Below are positions 1-11,335 of a stretch of 64,000 nucleotides of DNA, piece after piece. Source of the stretch: Eulemur rufifrons (Eukaryota > Chordata > Mammalia > Primates > Lemuridae). Every line of letters begins with the position of its first letter. Position 1 is the first letter of the stretch. The notes under the pieces were generated by a model, which was given only the letters and a program-made list of their open reading frames with translations, had not been told where the DNA came from and ran no database searches. The translations under genes were made by a program, and so were the position numbers. Location: NCBI RefSeq assembly GCF_041146395.1, contig NC_090990.1, positions 43,038,001 through 43,102,000 of the forward strand. Direction: 5' to 3'.

Positions 1-111
1 CAATAGCTATTACCTGGAGACACCTCTTTTATTCCTGGCATTCTGCTAAAGGCTTTACCTACTTGATCTCTTAAACCGTACAGGAAAAACCTATAAAGTG
101 CAGTCACGTCC

Positions 112-235
112 ATTTTACAGATGCAGAAACTGAAGCTGACAGAAAATAAGACATTTAACTAAATCACACGGTTGTGTAAATAGAAGAGATGAGATTTAAA
201 CACAGGTCAAAATGATTCCAAACCTTTTTAACAGA
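112..235 (-). mobile_element. MIR SINE fragment
   Basis: An antisense MIR core is visible: a ttttacagatg-aaactgaag stretch, then a degraded taa-ct-aa-tcacacgg segment and an aaacacaggtc tRNA-side end. Only the central and tRNA-derived parts remain. The next 580 bases hold no repeat I can place securely, apart from a very weak second MIR-like stretch near 590-640. Confidence 0.6.
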
Positions 236-819
236 TCCCCATATGGAACAGGTATCAAGCTGGACTTTGGATCTAGTTAAAACAATTGAGAAAGAAAAAG
301 CAAAAGTACAGTGCATGGTTTGGTGCTGACTAAATTGTTTATATTAAAAACAATAGATAATTTGTTCCCTTGATGACAGTAAATTTATTTAGATCTTTAC
401 CCTCCTGGAGGATTTATGATCCAAATGTCTTCAAGGCACAGTTTTCCTTATTATATCAAAACACAAAATCTTCGGAGGTTTAAGTAGACACGAAGTCCAA
501 AAGGGCAAGCCACTAACTTTCAATACATGTTCAATATTCTAGAAGGTTGAAAAACATTCACTCATTAATTTTGCACACTGCAAAGCAATTATAACATAAT
601 TAACCTGTTTTATAGATGAGAAAACAGTCTGCAATGTTAATTTAATTCATATCTCCAATAATGCACAATTTTACTACCTTGAAGTTATTAATACAACTCC
701 TACTCAAACAGCACTTAGGATAATTATGTACCTTTTCCAGGTAGGCTACTTTTCTTCCAATTAGAATGCAACAAGCTTGAAGGCAGAGAATAGATCTTAA
801 AATTAGAGAATAAAATCTG

Positions 820-985
820 GATCATCAAGTTCTAGTCAACCTCCTTGCACTGGTGCCATATTTTACAGATGAAGAACATGAAAACAGAGGGCAGATGACT
901 TACCCAAAGATGCACAGCTTTATAAGTCTCACAACATAGCTTGACATTCACATCTGTGGCTTAAGTCTTGATCTACCGTTTCCTG
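820..985 (-). mobile_element. MIR-type SINE fragment (possibly MIR3)
   Basis: The stretch opens with gatcatcaagttctagtc, a common lead-in of MIR3-like copies. It continues through attttacagatgaagaacatga and gatgacttacccaaagatgcacagct, the antisense MIR core. It is much diverged, so the subfamily is uncertain. Confidence 0.5.
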
Positions 986-1697
986 TTAAACATCACTGAG
1001 TTGTGACTTCCCATACTATGTACAGAGGCAAGATGTGTCCAAATACACTTAATAAACATTTGTGGAATTAAATTGGCTAATTTCCCTAGAGACTATGTTA
1101 CCATCTATGCCAATATCATGCTATAACCCAAAATACTTAATTAGTACTTATATATTCAAGAACCTCCTGTCACTCTTTTGCTCAACATTCATAAGTTGGC
1201 AAAGTTTTTTGTTTTGTTTTGTTTAATAGAAAGTAGGACAAGAGTTCAAAATAAAAGGTACTATCCTGGGCGCTTGTAAGTTTTTCATAGGTCATGGTTT
1301 GAAGCTACACATGTTGAACACCTAATGCCATGTTGCTACTCAATATTGGCAGCTACTGCTTTCTTAATGACAGTGGTAATTGGGTAGATGTAACTAGAAG
1401 TCATTACAATAAACAGACTGACTATAGTTTGAAGCTTGAACATTACTATCTGCAATGGTGTTTAGAAACAATATAGGGGGACAGGGAATATTCTGGACAA
1501 CCACAAAAAAACATTTAGCATGAATGGTTGAAAACAGCCAGATTTCAGTAAGTCAGTTTCTGCATCATGTATTAATAAATAATGTAGCAACCACTTCTAT
1601 AACTATTGGATTTTCCCTGCAAGTTTTTCTGTAAGGCTAGCATTCATTGTTCAGTGGGTATCTTATTTTTTAAATATTCATTTGTTTAACGTCACTA
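986..1697. other. No gene seen; single-copy, AT-rich
   Basis: I see no exon, promoter or secure repeat. A short aataaacatttgtggaatt at about 1050-1070 resembles an L2 tail but is too short to call. Gttttgttttgtttaat at 1210-1226 is low-complexity T/G sequence. Confidence 0.5.
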
Positions 1698-1962
1698 CAG
1701 GCACACCTCATTTTATTGCACTTCACTTTTTTGTACTTTGCAGATATTTTTTTTTTTTTTCAAATTGAAGGTTTATTGTAACCCTGTGTCAAGTAAGTTT
1801 ATTGGTGCCATTTTTCCAATAGCATGTGCTCACTTCATGTCTTTGTGTCATCAATTGTAATTCTCACAATATTTCAGACTTTCTAATTATTATTATATCT
1901 GTTAAAGTGATCTGTAATCAGTGATCTTTGATGTTACTGTAACATTATAATTGTTTTGGGGG
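1698..1962 (+). mobile_element. Tigger1-type DNA transposon, one terminal part
   Basis: The element starts with the pogo/Tigger terminus caggcacacctcattttattgc directly after a TA dinucleotide (1696-1697), the expected target duplication. It follows the Tigger1 end through the caaattgaaggttta, agcatgtgctcacttcatg and cagtgatctttgatgttact blocks, stopping at ttgttttgggg. The rest, including the transposase and the other inverted repeat, is absent. A T-run at 1746-1760 sits inside it. Confidence 0.8.
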
Positions 1963-2374
1963 TGCTTGGACCTTCTCCATGTGGACAATGGCTGCCACCA
2001 GAATGCCACTCAGGGGCTTTCCCTTGGCTCCCTGAGGCTCTAGGTCCCTTAGCTTGGGAGGGGGATAGCTTGTCCTGCCATGTCCTAGTGAAATGGAAAC
2101 TTTCAGACAACAACATCAGAGGACATGGGGCCCCTCCTTAAAGGCCTTCCCCTAATGGCTGTGTCCCAAGGAGTGCCACTGCCTCATTGCTGTAGTCTAC
2201 TGAACCCCGTGCCAGATGGGCGCAGCCCACTGGGGAGCTGGTTCCTCTGGCTCCTTCCCTGATTCCTGCTTGCTTTCTTCTCCAATTATGCAGGAAAGGA
2301 TCTCGACCTCCCTGCCGCCATGTCACTCCTCCTATTTCCCACCCTGCTTAGGAGAGCGCGTCTTAGCTATGGGT
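1963..2374. other. GC-richer single-copy stretch, no gene
   Basis: This is C/T-rich sequence directly after the Tigger end. Overlapping short ORFs of about 60 codons run on both strands, which is typical of chance in GC-richer DNA. No splice-flanked block or known repeat was recognised. Confidence 0.4.
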
Positions 2375-2560
2375 GGACTCTGGACTCAGGCAAACCTCCT
2401 TTGAATGTCAGCTCTGCCACTAACTGCAGGTAATTTGGGGCAACTTGCTTTACCTTCTCTGAGCCTGACTTTCCCAACTGTGAAGAAAGGATGATAAATT
2501 TTGCCTCACAGGCTACACATACCTGTTGTAAGCATGTGTGACCACACGCGTGTCGTGAGT
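2375..2560 (+). mobile_element. MIR SINE
   Basis: Sense MIR order is visible: gtcagctctgccactaact, then ggggcaacttgctttaccttctctgagcctga, then actgtgaagaaaggatgataa and a decayed 3' part. The tRNA-derived 5' end is degraded. Confidence 0.7.
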
Positions 2561-3098
2561 ATGCCTAACCAGATGTTGATTGAGACCCTTCAGCTTGCCT
2601 CATAATTCCAGCTGGAACTCAATGCTGAGACAAAGGAATCCGCATCAAAGAGCCACCAGCAACAACTGAGGCCAGCATCTCCCTTAGGACTTACTAAAAA
2701 GCAGCAAAACTGACTTTGCTATCACCATCCCCCACCTTCCCAACCAATACCACCTTTTCCCTTCCTTCACTTAGAACAAACAAAACAAACAAAAATCTTG
2801 GAGGGGAAGGCTGAGGAACAGGATACTGGGGGCCTTGGAAAGGTACAGGCTTAGTGCAGAGGCTTTTCCATCACAGCCATGAACCACCACCTGTGCCCTG
2901 GGCAAAGAAGAAGAGGTGGCAGGAAGATTCCTCAGAGAGACTGGGGTGCTCGCGAGGGAGAAGTCCAGATCTTCTCTGTTCAGGCAACTATTTATACAGC
3001 AGGCTGGCCGAGCTGCTTCTTGGGCCCGTGTAAGAAGAGGGAGAAGGGAACGGGGAGAGATGGTAGGAAGAGAGAGGGCACGGCCCTGAATCAGCCCA

Positions 3099-3467
3099 TG
3101 TTGGTCAGCTCAGGCTGCTATAACAGAATAGCATACACTGGGTGGCTTCAACAACAGAAATTTATTTCTCATGGTTTTGGAGGCTAGAAGTCCCAGATCA
3201 GGGTGCCAGCATGGTTGGGTTCTGGTGAGGATCCTCATCCTGGTTTGTAAACGTCTGTCTTCTTGCTATGTTCTCACATGGCAGGGAGCAGAGAAAGGGG
3301 AAGCTGGCTCTCTGGTGTCTCTTCCTAGTAGAACACTAACCTATCATGGCAGCTCCACCCACATGACCTAGTCACCTCCCAAAGGCCCCATCTCCAAACA
3401 CCATCATACTGGGAAGTAGGGATTCAACATATGCATTCTGAGGGGACACAAACATTCAGACACAGCT
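3099..3467 (-). mobile_element. MLT1 solo LTR (ERVL-MaLR)
   Basis: A near full-length antisense MLT1 LTR of about 370 bases. It starts at tgttggtcagctcaggctgc, followed by aacaacagaaatttatttctc, the inverse of the LTR's terminal polyadenylation region. It continues through gttctcacatggcag, catgacctagtcacctccc and aaaggccccatctcc, and ends in ggggacacaaacattcagac. The length and well-preserved blocks point to an MLT1A/B-type member. No internal retroviral sequence flanks it, so it is a solo LTR. Confidence 0.88.
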
Positions 3468-4560
3468 CTTACTTACTCCCATGGTTTGATGTAGCAGAGA
3501 TGAGTGATTTCCTGTGGGTCAAAGGTCACAGAAAGTCAGGGAGGCCTGAGCTGTCTTGACTGCTGACCCAGAGGGTTTCTTTCCAGGCAAGGGTTCTCAA
3601 CAGCAAGAATCTCTGGTGTGGCCTGCTAGGGTGTGGGGTGCCAGAGGCCAAGCAGTGCTGAGTCTACTACATTGGTCCCTCTCAAGAACCCCACGTGTAT
3701 ACCCTACCAGAGGTCAGCATTTGCACATAGGCCTAACAGCAGGTGCCCACAGACAGTGAGAGTGTTAGCCACAGAGACAGAAACAGCCAGCCAAGGGTGG
3801 GGGACAATTCTCATGGGCTGGTAGGAAGGTGATATTTGCCCTCCTGCCTGATTGCCCCAGCAGTCCCCAGTATCAAAGGAGGTAAGCACTGGAAAGGCAG
3901 GTAGAAGCACCTCAGAACCAGCCCCAAGCAACTTTCTCCTACCATCCCTAAGTCATAATTCTGCCCACCCCAGATGTGAAATACAATATGAGACTGGAGT
4001 TGTATACTGGATGAACATTGAATACCAGAAAATGATTGAAAGGTTATAGATTCTGCCCAAGATATCATTAACCCCTCCTTTCTTAATCCTTATTAAGGAA
4101 CAAGAAAAGGAGATTTTATAATCATGTTGCAAGCAGCGAATAGGGAAAATAGTTAAGTTTATGCATCACTGAGTTTGGATTCCTCAATAAACCGGGGATA
4201 TATTTATATAAAGCACCCAGTACACTGCTACACACACATACACACATGCTCACACATGCATTAATTCACACATATGGGTGTATTTAACACATGGTAGATG
4301 TGTTATTAGGAATTAAGAAAATAATGACAATAGCAATTGCAAAGGGAAATATGACATTTTTATACTATATAGTCCCGATCTGCATTCATTTGCCCTTGCC
4401 TACATTCGATAAACTTACTGGGATCTTTTATATGTAAAATTCAGTGAGAAATATAGATTAATTAGGCAAATTCCTATCCTCAGGTAGCTTATAGCCTTTT
4501 AGAGGAGTTCAAATATATAGAAAACTTACAGAGAAATATGACATGAGGTGTCTGGTCCTA
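3468..4560. other. No gene or secure repeat recognised
   Basis: Single-copy sequence. The only patterned part is a loose CA-rich run at about 4231-4275 with cacacatacacacatgctc. Several ORFs of 60-85 codons overlap on both strands between 3556 and 4068 and show no splice signals or known domains. Confidence 0.4.
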
Positions 4561-4569
4561 AAGAAGGGC

Positions 4570-4685
4570 CCCTTAGTTTTGGATTCCAACTATGCCCCAG
4601 GCCCTATGAGGAAACCTGACATGCATCACCTCGTTGCCCACAACAGCTCTCTGCCATAGGTATTCTGATCATTTTACACACAGAT
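4570..4685 (-). mobile_element. Weak MIR SINE fragment
   Basis: A decayed antisense MIR 3' half: ccaggccctatgaggaaacctgacatgc, catcacctcgttgcccacaac, then cataggtattctgatcattttacac. The spacing fits MIR but identity is low. Confidence 0.45.
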
Positions 4686-4824
4686 CCTCCTCCTCCCTTT
4701 TCTATTCTACTTCTAGTTTTACTAGCTACCATTATTTGATCTCCTACCAGTTACTAGGCTTGACATATCCATTATGAAAATGTAAAAGGATATGACTGTT
4801 TCATTGGAATGACATGAAAAGCAC

Positions 4825-5012
4825 ATGTAGATTTTATAATCAGACAGACTGGAGTACAAATCCTGGGTCTGCTCCTTTCCATGTGAACTCGGACAGGTTA
4901 TTTAACCTCTCTAACCCTCAGTCTTCTGACGATAACACTTACCTTGCAGAGGAAGATGAGAAATCAAAGAGACAAGCTATGTAAAAGCCCCAACCACAGT
5001 ATCCAGCAGGTA
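4825..5012 (+). mobile_element. MIR SINE
   Basis: Sense MIR covering agactggagtacaaatcctggg, tgaactcggacaggttatttaacctctct and the 3' end (gcccc-accacagtatccagcaggtaa). The middle is altered by small indels. Confidence 0.75.
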
Positions 5013-5959
5013 ATTTGTTTGTAACAAATACCAGTTCCCCATCTCCTGCACATCTAAAAGCAAAACAGCTCATTGTGTGCAGGAGACCTGGGCTCCCAAT
5101 CCTCACCTTTTCCTCCCCGCTGACAGGCCAGAGATGCTCAGACATCATCCAACTTGGAATGTGCCAATCCATCACTCGCTCCATCCCTGAGCACACCTGC
5201 TCCTTAATCAACTTTGTCTTGTCAGGATTCACCTTTATTTCTTCCAAGTGCTACTCTCTCTCCTCTAGAAGGGGATTTATGCTCACTTCCAGCATTCATT
5301 GCCCAGTCTCTTCTGTTAACACTCACTGAAGCAAAGACTTAATTTTTTAAAAGAATGTCTTCTTTTCCTTGTCCATAAATCACTGGGCATGCCTCTGAGG
5401 CCCTCCCAACCCTTCTGTTGCGGACTTATTGAGTGTGGACTTGAAAAACAGGTTGTTTATCCCCATCCTTACTCTCCTCTTCCTCATTATTCTCTTCTTG
5501 ACATTCCCTTATCAATTTGGGTTTGTCTTTTAAAATCACTCTAACCCCACCAGGCTTTTTGGATAGCTTAGACAATGTGCGAGTTCCTGTTATTTTCAAT
5601 GCTTTCCCCTTTTATTTCCCCCTGTTGTTGTCAGACACATTTATTTATTTTGTGCTAGCCACATTTATTGCTAGACGCAGGCAGGCATTCCAGGTCTCTG
5701 TCCCTGTATCTTTGAGGACCTTCTCTTTCTATTTGTCCTTTTATATGATCTCTTTACAGATCTTTTTCCATTGAGCAGAACCTAAGACTCTATTTGATAA
5801 CTTTTTTTTTTTTTTTAAGATTCTAGAGGCAGTTAAATAAATTCAGGATGTCTTTTCCTACAAGCTCCCAAAGAGTGACTGGTTACTGGTCAAGTCCATC
5901 AATTCAAGAGTCAATTCATCCCCCCCGCCCCCCAGCTGAGGTGTCTCCTTTGTGTTAAG
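5013..5959. other. Pyrimidine-rich single-copy stretch, no gene
   Basis: T/C-rich on the + strand, with ORFs of 104 codons (5015-5329) and 85 codons (5517-5774) that show no known domain. It contains a T-run at 5804-5817 and a C-run near 5922-5934. An unrecognised, very old LINE fragment is possible. Confidence 0.35.
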
Positions 5960-6205
5960 CTTTCTCAGACATCTTGGGCTCAGGGAGCCACTGTTTTCTC
6001 TCTGCTCTTGTGAAACCTCATTCATGCTTTCACTATAACTCCTCTCATATCATGTTGGAATCTTATTTTGTATCTGTCTCCTCTACTGTATCAACACCTG
6101 TCTGTTCAGCAGGGATGGTTTCTTTTTACTTATGGACCCCAGTGCCCAGCACAGAGCCTGGCATGTAATAGGTGCCCAATAAATATCTTTAAACAATGGA
6201 TTTCT
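5960..6205 (+). mobile_element. L2 LINE 3' end
   Basis: Sense L2 3' terminus: tctgtctcctctactgta, cagcagggatggtttc, ccagtgcccagcacagagcctggcatgtaataggtgcccaataaatat. It lacks the usual (TGAA)n tail. Confidence 0.75.
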
Positions 6206-6225
6206 CTGAGAATAACAAATTGACA

Positions 6226-6345
6226 ACTGGCTAGGATTACAGTTCTGAAATTTACTAGCTGAATCATTAGCCTTATGACTTTCGATCTCATCATCTGTAA
6301 AATCGGTATGAATCACACTGTTGAACAGGATTCTAAAGATCACAA
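6226..6345 (+). mobile_element. MIR SINE fragment
   Basis: Sense MIR core: ctgaaatttactagctgaatc, ccttatgactttcgatctcatcatctgtaaaatcgg, then a short piece of the 3' half. It begins only 20 bases after the L2 end. Confidence 0.6.
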
Positions 6346-6440
6346 AACTAATCTCCTCACTTGGCAGATGAGGAACTTAAGGCCAGGTGGGAAAGGGTCT
6401 TATAGAAAGTTGCCTTTTAGACCCACAATCTGAACTGAGT
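6346..6440 (-). mobile_element. Weak MIR fragment, antisense
   Basis: Cacttggcagatgaggaacttaaggccagg is an antisense MIR core, followed by a decayed tRNA-side part. With the preceding copy it forms a short tail-to-tail MIR pair. Confidence 0.4.
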
Positions 6441-6977
6441 AGTATTTGGTCAGAATTTGCTGATGGATTCATTAAGCAATTTTAGTAATTCAAACATAAT
6501 AGCTAGGCTAGAGCCCCAAGGTATAGAACAGAGTACACAGCTTGAAATAGGCAGAGAAAATAAATGAACAGGATATTCTTCCTAGCTGGGGATCTTGACG
6601 TTCCCAGAGTGATGAATAATTTTCTCTATGACCTTGTAAATCAGTCCCCTTACCTTGGGTACCTGGAATTAAGGGACTAGGATTGACTACTGCCTCAGAT
6701 GAATGGCTGGGGATTAATAACATGATTTTTTCATGATGTGTTGAGCTCTTCAGATGAACATGTCATAGGAATCTTAATCCTGATGACATTTCACATGGAA
6801 GTGAACAGAAGGTCATGCAGAAGAGACAAGTGGCCTGAGTGACAAAGTCAGTAAATACAGTGGGCCATGATTTGCTCCAGTCCCGCTGTGTTGCTGGCAC
6901 TGAGGAACTTCAAGGGGAGTCCCAGCTCATCCTTTAGCCAACACTGACCAAGGCTGCAGAGAGGCAGGGAGTTAGAA

Positions 6978-7205
6978 CAGGAAGCCAGTGTGGCACCGTG
7001 GGTGAGCTGCATCAGACTTCAGAGTGAGACAGACCAGGGTTTAGGTTCTGGTTTGACTACTAACTTCTGGTGTATATTTGGGCAAGTTTCACTATGCCTC
7101 AAAGGCTGAGCTTCCTTTTCTGTAAGGCAAGGATAGGAAAACCACTTTCGGCAGCTGCTGTGAGGATTAAATAAGATAATGGCTATAAATCATTAGGCTT
7201 TTAGT
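6978..7205 (+). mobile_element. MIR SINE, near full length
   Basis: Sense MIR including the tRNA-like lead (gccagtgtggcaccgtgggtgagc). It continues through gggtttaggttctgg, tatttgggcaagtttcacta and ctgtgaggattaaataagataatgg. The terminal cagtgcctggcac block is lost. Confidence 0.75.
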
Positions 7206-7671
7206 AAGAGGGTTCAAGCCCACAAGGAGGTGGCTTTTGGAATGAGTTTTCTCATGCTAAGGGCATCCCATGACCAGCAGCCTATTTCTGAATTTGCAGA
7301 GTGTTTGCCCAGCTGATGGGATGCAGCATCTGTCTTGGTGCCCTGATCAGTTTCCGATGCCTTGACAGGAGTGGGACATGGCCTAATTTTGGCTGCTATG
7401 CTGGGATCCTGATGCCCCTCCCTTATATTACCCCATGGTGATGGATCCCCCTTGAACTGCAGATATCACCTCTGGCCTAGAAGAATCCTGCTATTGTGTT
7501 CCAAATGCAAGATGGGTTCCCTTGGACTGGTTGGATCCTAGTTCCTCCTACCCCCAGGAACCTGGGCTTTGGGTTGCTGGTTGCTCCTATCACAGTCCCC
7601 AACTTTTTGTCCACATCAGTGGAGAAGGAGGAGAGTCAGAGCTGCCTAGGAAAATAGTAGATGGATCCTCA
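7206..7671. other. No gene or repeat recognised
   Basis: Balanced-composition single-copy DNA with no splice-bounded ORF and no CpG cluster. Confidence 0.4.
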
Positions 7672-8195
7672 CTGCTGACGTAGTGAAATCCAAACTCCTT
7701 GACATGGGCACAGGTTCATCACAATGTGGCTTCTATCTGTCTCTCTGGCATTATGTACTGCATTTCATCCCTCAGTGCCTGAATTTCACCCATTTTGTAC
7801 AACTCTTTGTTTTCTGATAGTGCCATGTTCTTTCAGAGGTCTCTACGTTAGTAAATGCTCTCCTTTCTTCTTGGGATGCTCTATATTTTCACCAAGTAAA
7901 AATGGTACTCATTCTATAAGACCCAGCCTTGGTACCATTTCCTCTCTAAAGCCTTCCCTGTTCCGTTGGGCAGACCAAGGTACTCCTTGCCCTATGCCTC
8001 CCTTGCACCTAAGCATAGGTCTCTTATATAATACCACACTGGTTTATCATTCTAGTCTCTCCGTGTGTTGTTTCCCAATCCCTCACCTCCTAGATTGTGA
8101 GGACTTGGAGGACAGTGACTATATTCCTAGCACACAGTACAATGTCTGGCTCCTGGTAGGTGTTCAAAAATACTTGTTGCTTTAATGAATGAAAC
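7672..8195 (+). mobile_element. L2 LINE, 3' part
   Basis: About 520 bases of sense L2 spanning the end of the reverse-transcriptase ORF and the 3' UTR. Visible blocks are aaatccaaactccttgacatggg, agacccagccttggtaccatttcc, aagccttccctgttcc, then agattgtgaggacttggaggacagtgac. It ends in acaatgtctggctcctggtaggtgttca and an aatgaatgaaa tail. A 153-codon open frame at 7724-8185 lies wholly inside the element and is not an L2 protein. Confidence 0.85.
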
Positions 8196-9109
8196 TAGTT
8201 TGCCTAGCACTCTTCTCATCTAGACCTAGTTTCCTCCCAGCATGATGGATGGCTATAGATGTCTGAATTATGGCAAGAAGTGCTCACGCCGGAATCAGGA
8301 TCTTAGGGGACCACAGTCACTTCACCTAATACAGGTTCTCATGGGAAGATCACACTGTTCACTGGAGCATGTAGTGCCAGGATGTAACCATCCATCCACC
8401 CACTCAGCTGAATCAACCTTAATGGTCAACAGAATGACCCATGTCATAGCCCAAGCTCTCTCCCATCCACCAGTTATTGATTAAGGGACGGTGTTAACAT
8501 GTTCTTTAAAGAACACAAATACTACAGATACTACTGACTAAAACAGTTCATGGTTAAATAAGATGGGAAATGCAATACACTTTATCTCCCTCTAGGAGTC
8601 ATAAACCTCCTTTATCACATCAAAGCATCTGAAAAATTTGTCGATAAAGACATCTATTTAACATGTTTAACTCATTGTTTTCCAAATTTACTTGACCATT
8701 AGAACTCTTTTTCCTTGTTACGCCTATTTACATCCCACGGAATGAGTGTTTTGCAAAACATGGTTTAGAAAATGCTGGATTACAGAAATCTCCTGGGTGA
8801 CAGGGGAAGTATCTTTGAGGAGAGGAGATTTCTAGACAAAAGAGCATAGAAATGGATACACAGGTAGAAGACAGATCATAGGAAGATCTCAAGTATCAAA
8901 GAAGTATGATTATTTTAAATTTCTCCTATATTTTCCTCATTTTTAGGATTCAGGGTATTGTAGAGTCCTAGAAAAACATTTCTGAATGACTTTTCCTTTT
9001 ACATATAGTCTGAATGACATTTTTTTTTTACTTATATTCTTCAAAATATAACCAACCATGAAACATAATGCTTAGATGTATGTAACATACACGTGCATCT
9101 CAACAATAT
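8196..9109. other. No gene or secure repeat
   Basis: Single-copy DNA. A palindromic-looking atgttctttaaagaacac at about 8499-8516 is the only local symmetry noticed. The 80-codon ORF at 8242-8484 has no recognisable domain. Confidence 0.4.
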
Positions 9110-9345
9110 GATATAGTGGGGGAAATACTAGTTTCAGATTTAGAAGATAAATTTAAGTCCAATCCTTACAATCACTTAAAACTGTAATCCTGGAGAAATA
9201 ATTTGCCCTCAGTTTCTTAGTCAGTGTAATGGGAAAAATAACTCACACCCTGCCAACGTCACAATGATATTGTAAGAATCAAATGTTATTAATCTATAAA
9301 GTGCTTTTAAAACTGTAAAGCGCTATATAAAATAAGGCATCATAT
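9110..9345 (+). mobile_element. MIR SINE, near full length but decayed
   Basis: Sense MIR: agtgggggaaatactagtttc (tRNA-like region), tcctggagaaataatttgccctcagtttc, gtgtaatgggaaaaataactcacaccc, tattgtaagaatcaaatg and ataaagtgcttttaaaactg. Confidence 0.7.
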
Positions 9346-10679
9346 ATCTACATATCTATATATGCATGCTTGTGGTAAATTTAACTCACTTTAGAATTCA
9401 TGTGTGTAGATAAAATGTAATTTATTTATTTTTTTCCAAGTTTAATCTGGGCTTCCTCTCAAACTCTCTTATGAGAGTTGGCAGGGAAAATAAAATCTAA
9501 GCGAAACTAAATGTTCAATTCATTTTATGTTCATTCCAGTTCTATCATATAAGCTTTTTTAGGTGGTGCTCAGTGTCTCTGATTTAAAAAATAATAACGT
9601 TCCATTTCTTGGATGGTCTCTCTCTTCCCTGGCTCCTGCCTTAATATAGTATCCAGATGCATCCGGGGGGAGGCTGCAGCTGAGACGTGCTCCCGAGAGC
9701 AATGGGGAGCTGGGTCTTTGGGCATAGCAGCCTCTACCATTTTGGTCTCTGGGGCCATGATCCTTGACTGCTTGGGTTTGCTGCCCTCCTCTCCCTGTGG
9801 TTGGCATGAGTCATGGCCTGGTCTCTCTCTTAGCTTGGTCTGCACTTGGTTTCTGTCCAATCCTACACTCAGCCTGCTGGTCAGTCATCCCTCTTCTAGC
9901 CTGTTATGTTCCCTGCCTGCGGGCTCAGTGGTCTGGATGCTGGCTTCCCCTTCTGCATCTGTCCGCCTGATGATACTGCGCCCCACTGCAGGCTCGCGGG
10001 GAGTAGCCCAAAAGCTTTTCTCTTTCTACAGTCCTAAGGAATAAATGGGGGTAAGAACGCTGTGCCATCAATATGACCTATATTTATCTATTGTAGCTTC
10101 TGGCTTTGGCTGGGAGAGGGGAATATCTGAACACATCTTCTGGCCTTGTTTCTTTCTGTCTTCTTCCCAAACAACTCTCAGGGTTAGAAAAGAGGCTTTT
10201 TCTTTACTTCTCCTGAACTGCATAATAATCCTCCTACCAAGGAGCAGCTACTCCTGTGCTGTCTTATCACATGCTAAGAAATGGGGCCCTGAGGCTCAGT
10301 CCAAGACGGGTTAAAGGGGGAGAAGAAAGGCACTTGGGAATTTCTCTCTGAAGACAATAATCTGGTTTACAAACCTATTGTCTTGCCATACAATCCTGCT
10401 TTGCAAGTCAAGAGATTAATAATTCTTCCCTATTTCTCTTCACAGTCATCCTCAACACATTTAATCTGATCTTGGTTAAAACAGAGGGATATCTTGGCCA
10501 CTTAGAACAACACTAGCCTCCACTCCACTGAGGAGTGGAAGCCTCAAAGTAGTTTTAATTTAATATAACAGCAAATATGGGAAGACCTACAACACTAGAA
10601 CATGTGGGAAGTCAGAGATTCCTGATTCTCCAGTGATAGTATCATTCTTTACATGTAGAAAAGAGGTTATAGTTTACAG
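9346..10679. other. No gene recognised; contains a 143-codon ORF
   Basis: From 9613 to 10044 the + strand carries a 143-codon ORF in GC-richer sequence. Overlapping ORFs exist in another + frame and on the - strand, and no known domain is visible. A pyrimidine run ending in cag at 10020-10031 is followed 19 bases later by ggtaag, too short for an ordinary exon. No repeat family was recognised. Confidence 0.4.
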
Positions 10680-10900
10680 ATTGTGGAAAGAACACAGGAA
10701 AGAGTGCTTTGTTCAGTCAATAAACTACAATAACAATTTATATAGCCTTGGATTGGTTACTTAGCCCCCCTCGTTCCTAAATTTCTTATCTGAATTAGGA
10801 GTAAACATACCTTTATATTGCTTGGGGTTTTCATGAAGAATAAATGTGATTGATTTATATAGAAAATTATAACGAGCCATACAAATGTTAGTTATTACTG
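10680..10900 (+). mobile_element. MIR SINE
   Basis: Sense MIR, decayed: gtggaaagaacacaggaaagagtgc (tRNA-like), gccttggattggttacttagc, ctaaatttcttatctgaattagg, tcatgaagaataaatgtg. It faces a minus-strand MIR that begins 30 bases downstream. Confidence 0.65.
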
Positions 10901-10929
10901 TCTAATTAGAGCCTCACAGAAGACTGTGA

Positions 10930-11205
10930 CAATTACAATCATCATTTATTATGTGCTTAGCATGTGGTAGAAGTGTGGTAAAAGCTTTATGGAGATTAGG
11001 TCCCCAAATCCCTGCAACACCGTGTGAGGGAGACACTGTTATTATCATTCCCATTTTGCAGATGAGGAAACTGAGGCATGAGGAAGCTAAATAGCTGGCC
11101 CCACATCACTCAGCAATGAGTGACAGATGCAATATCCAAACACAATAGCTTGCCTTCATGGTTCAAGCTCTCAACCACTGTACTGTAGTGCTGCTCTCCC
11201 TGCAA
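10930..11205 (-). mobile_element. MIR SINE, near full length
   Basis: Well-preserved antisense MIR: atcatttattatgtgcttagcatgtgg, ccctgcaacaccgtgtgaggg, ttcccattttgcagatgaggaaactgaggcatgagg, agctggccccacatcactcagc and a decayed tRNA-side end. It forms an inverted pair with the preceding copy. Confidence 0.85.
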
Positions 11206-11335
11206 AAAAAGTGGAAATCTGAGGATGGAAAGTTGGTTATGCCCCAGACACAAAGCAGAGAGTTGACATGACTTGTTCAACATCACAGAGCAAGTCGAGG
11301 GCAAACCTGAGTGTGGAAGGAAGGTATATGACTTC
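11206..11335 (-). mobile_element. Possible second MIR fragment, antisense
   Basis: Gagagttgacatgacttgttcaacatcacagagcaagtcgagggcaaacctgag resembles the antisense MIR core-to-tRNA segment. It is short and could also be a chance match beside the MIR above. Confidence 0.4.

Noticed and set aside
7724..8185. 153-codon open frame on the + strand
   Set aside because: It lies entirely within the 3' part of an L2 element and is not the L2 reading frame for a known protein domain.
9613..10044. 143-codon open frame, and a possible 19-base microexon (10032-10050)
   Set aside because: Overlapping ORFs in other frames and no domain. The acceptor/donor pair is too close for an ordinary exon, and nothing else supports a microexon.
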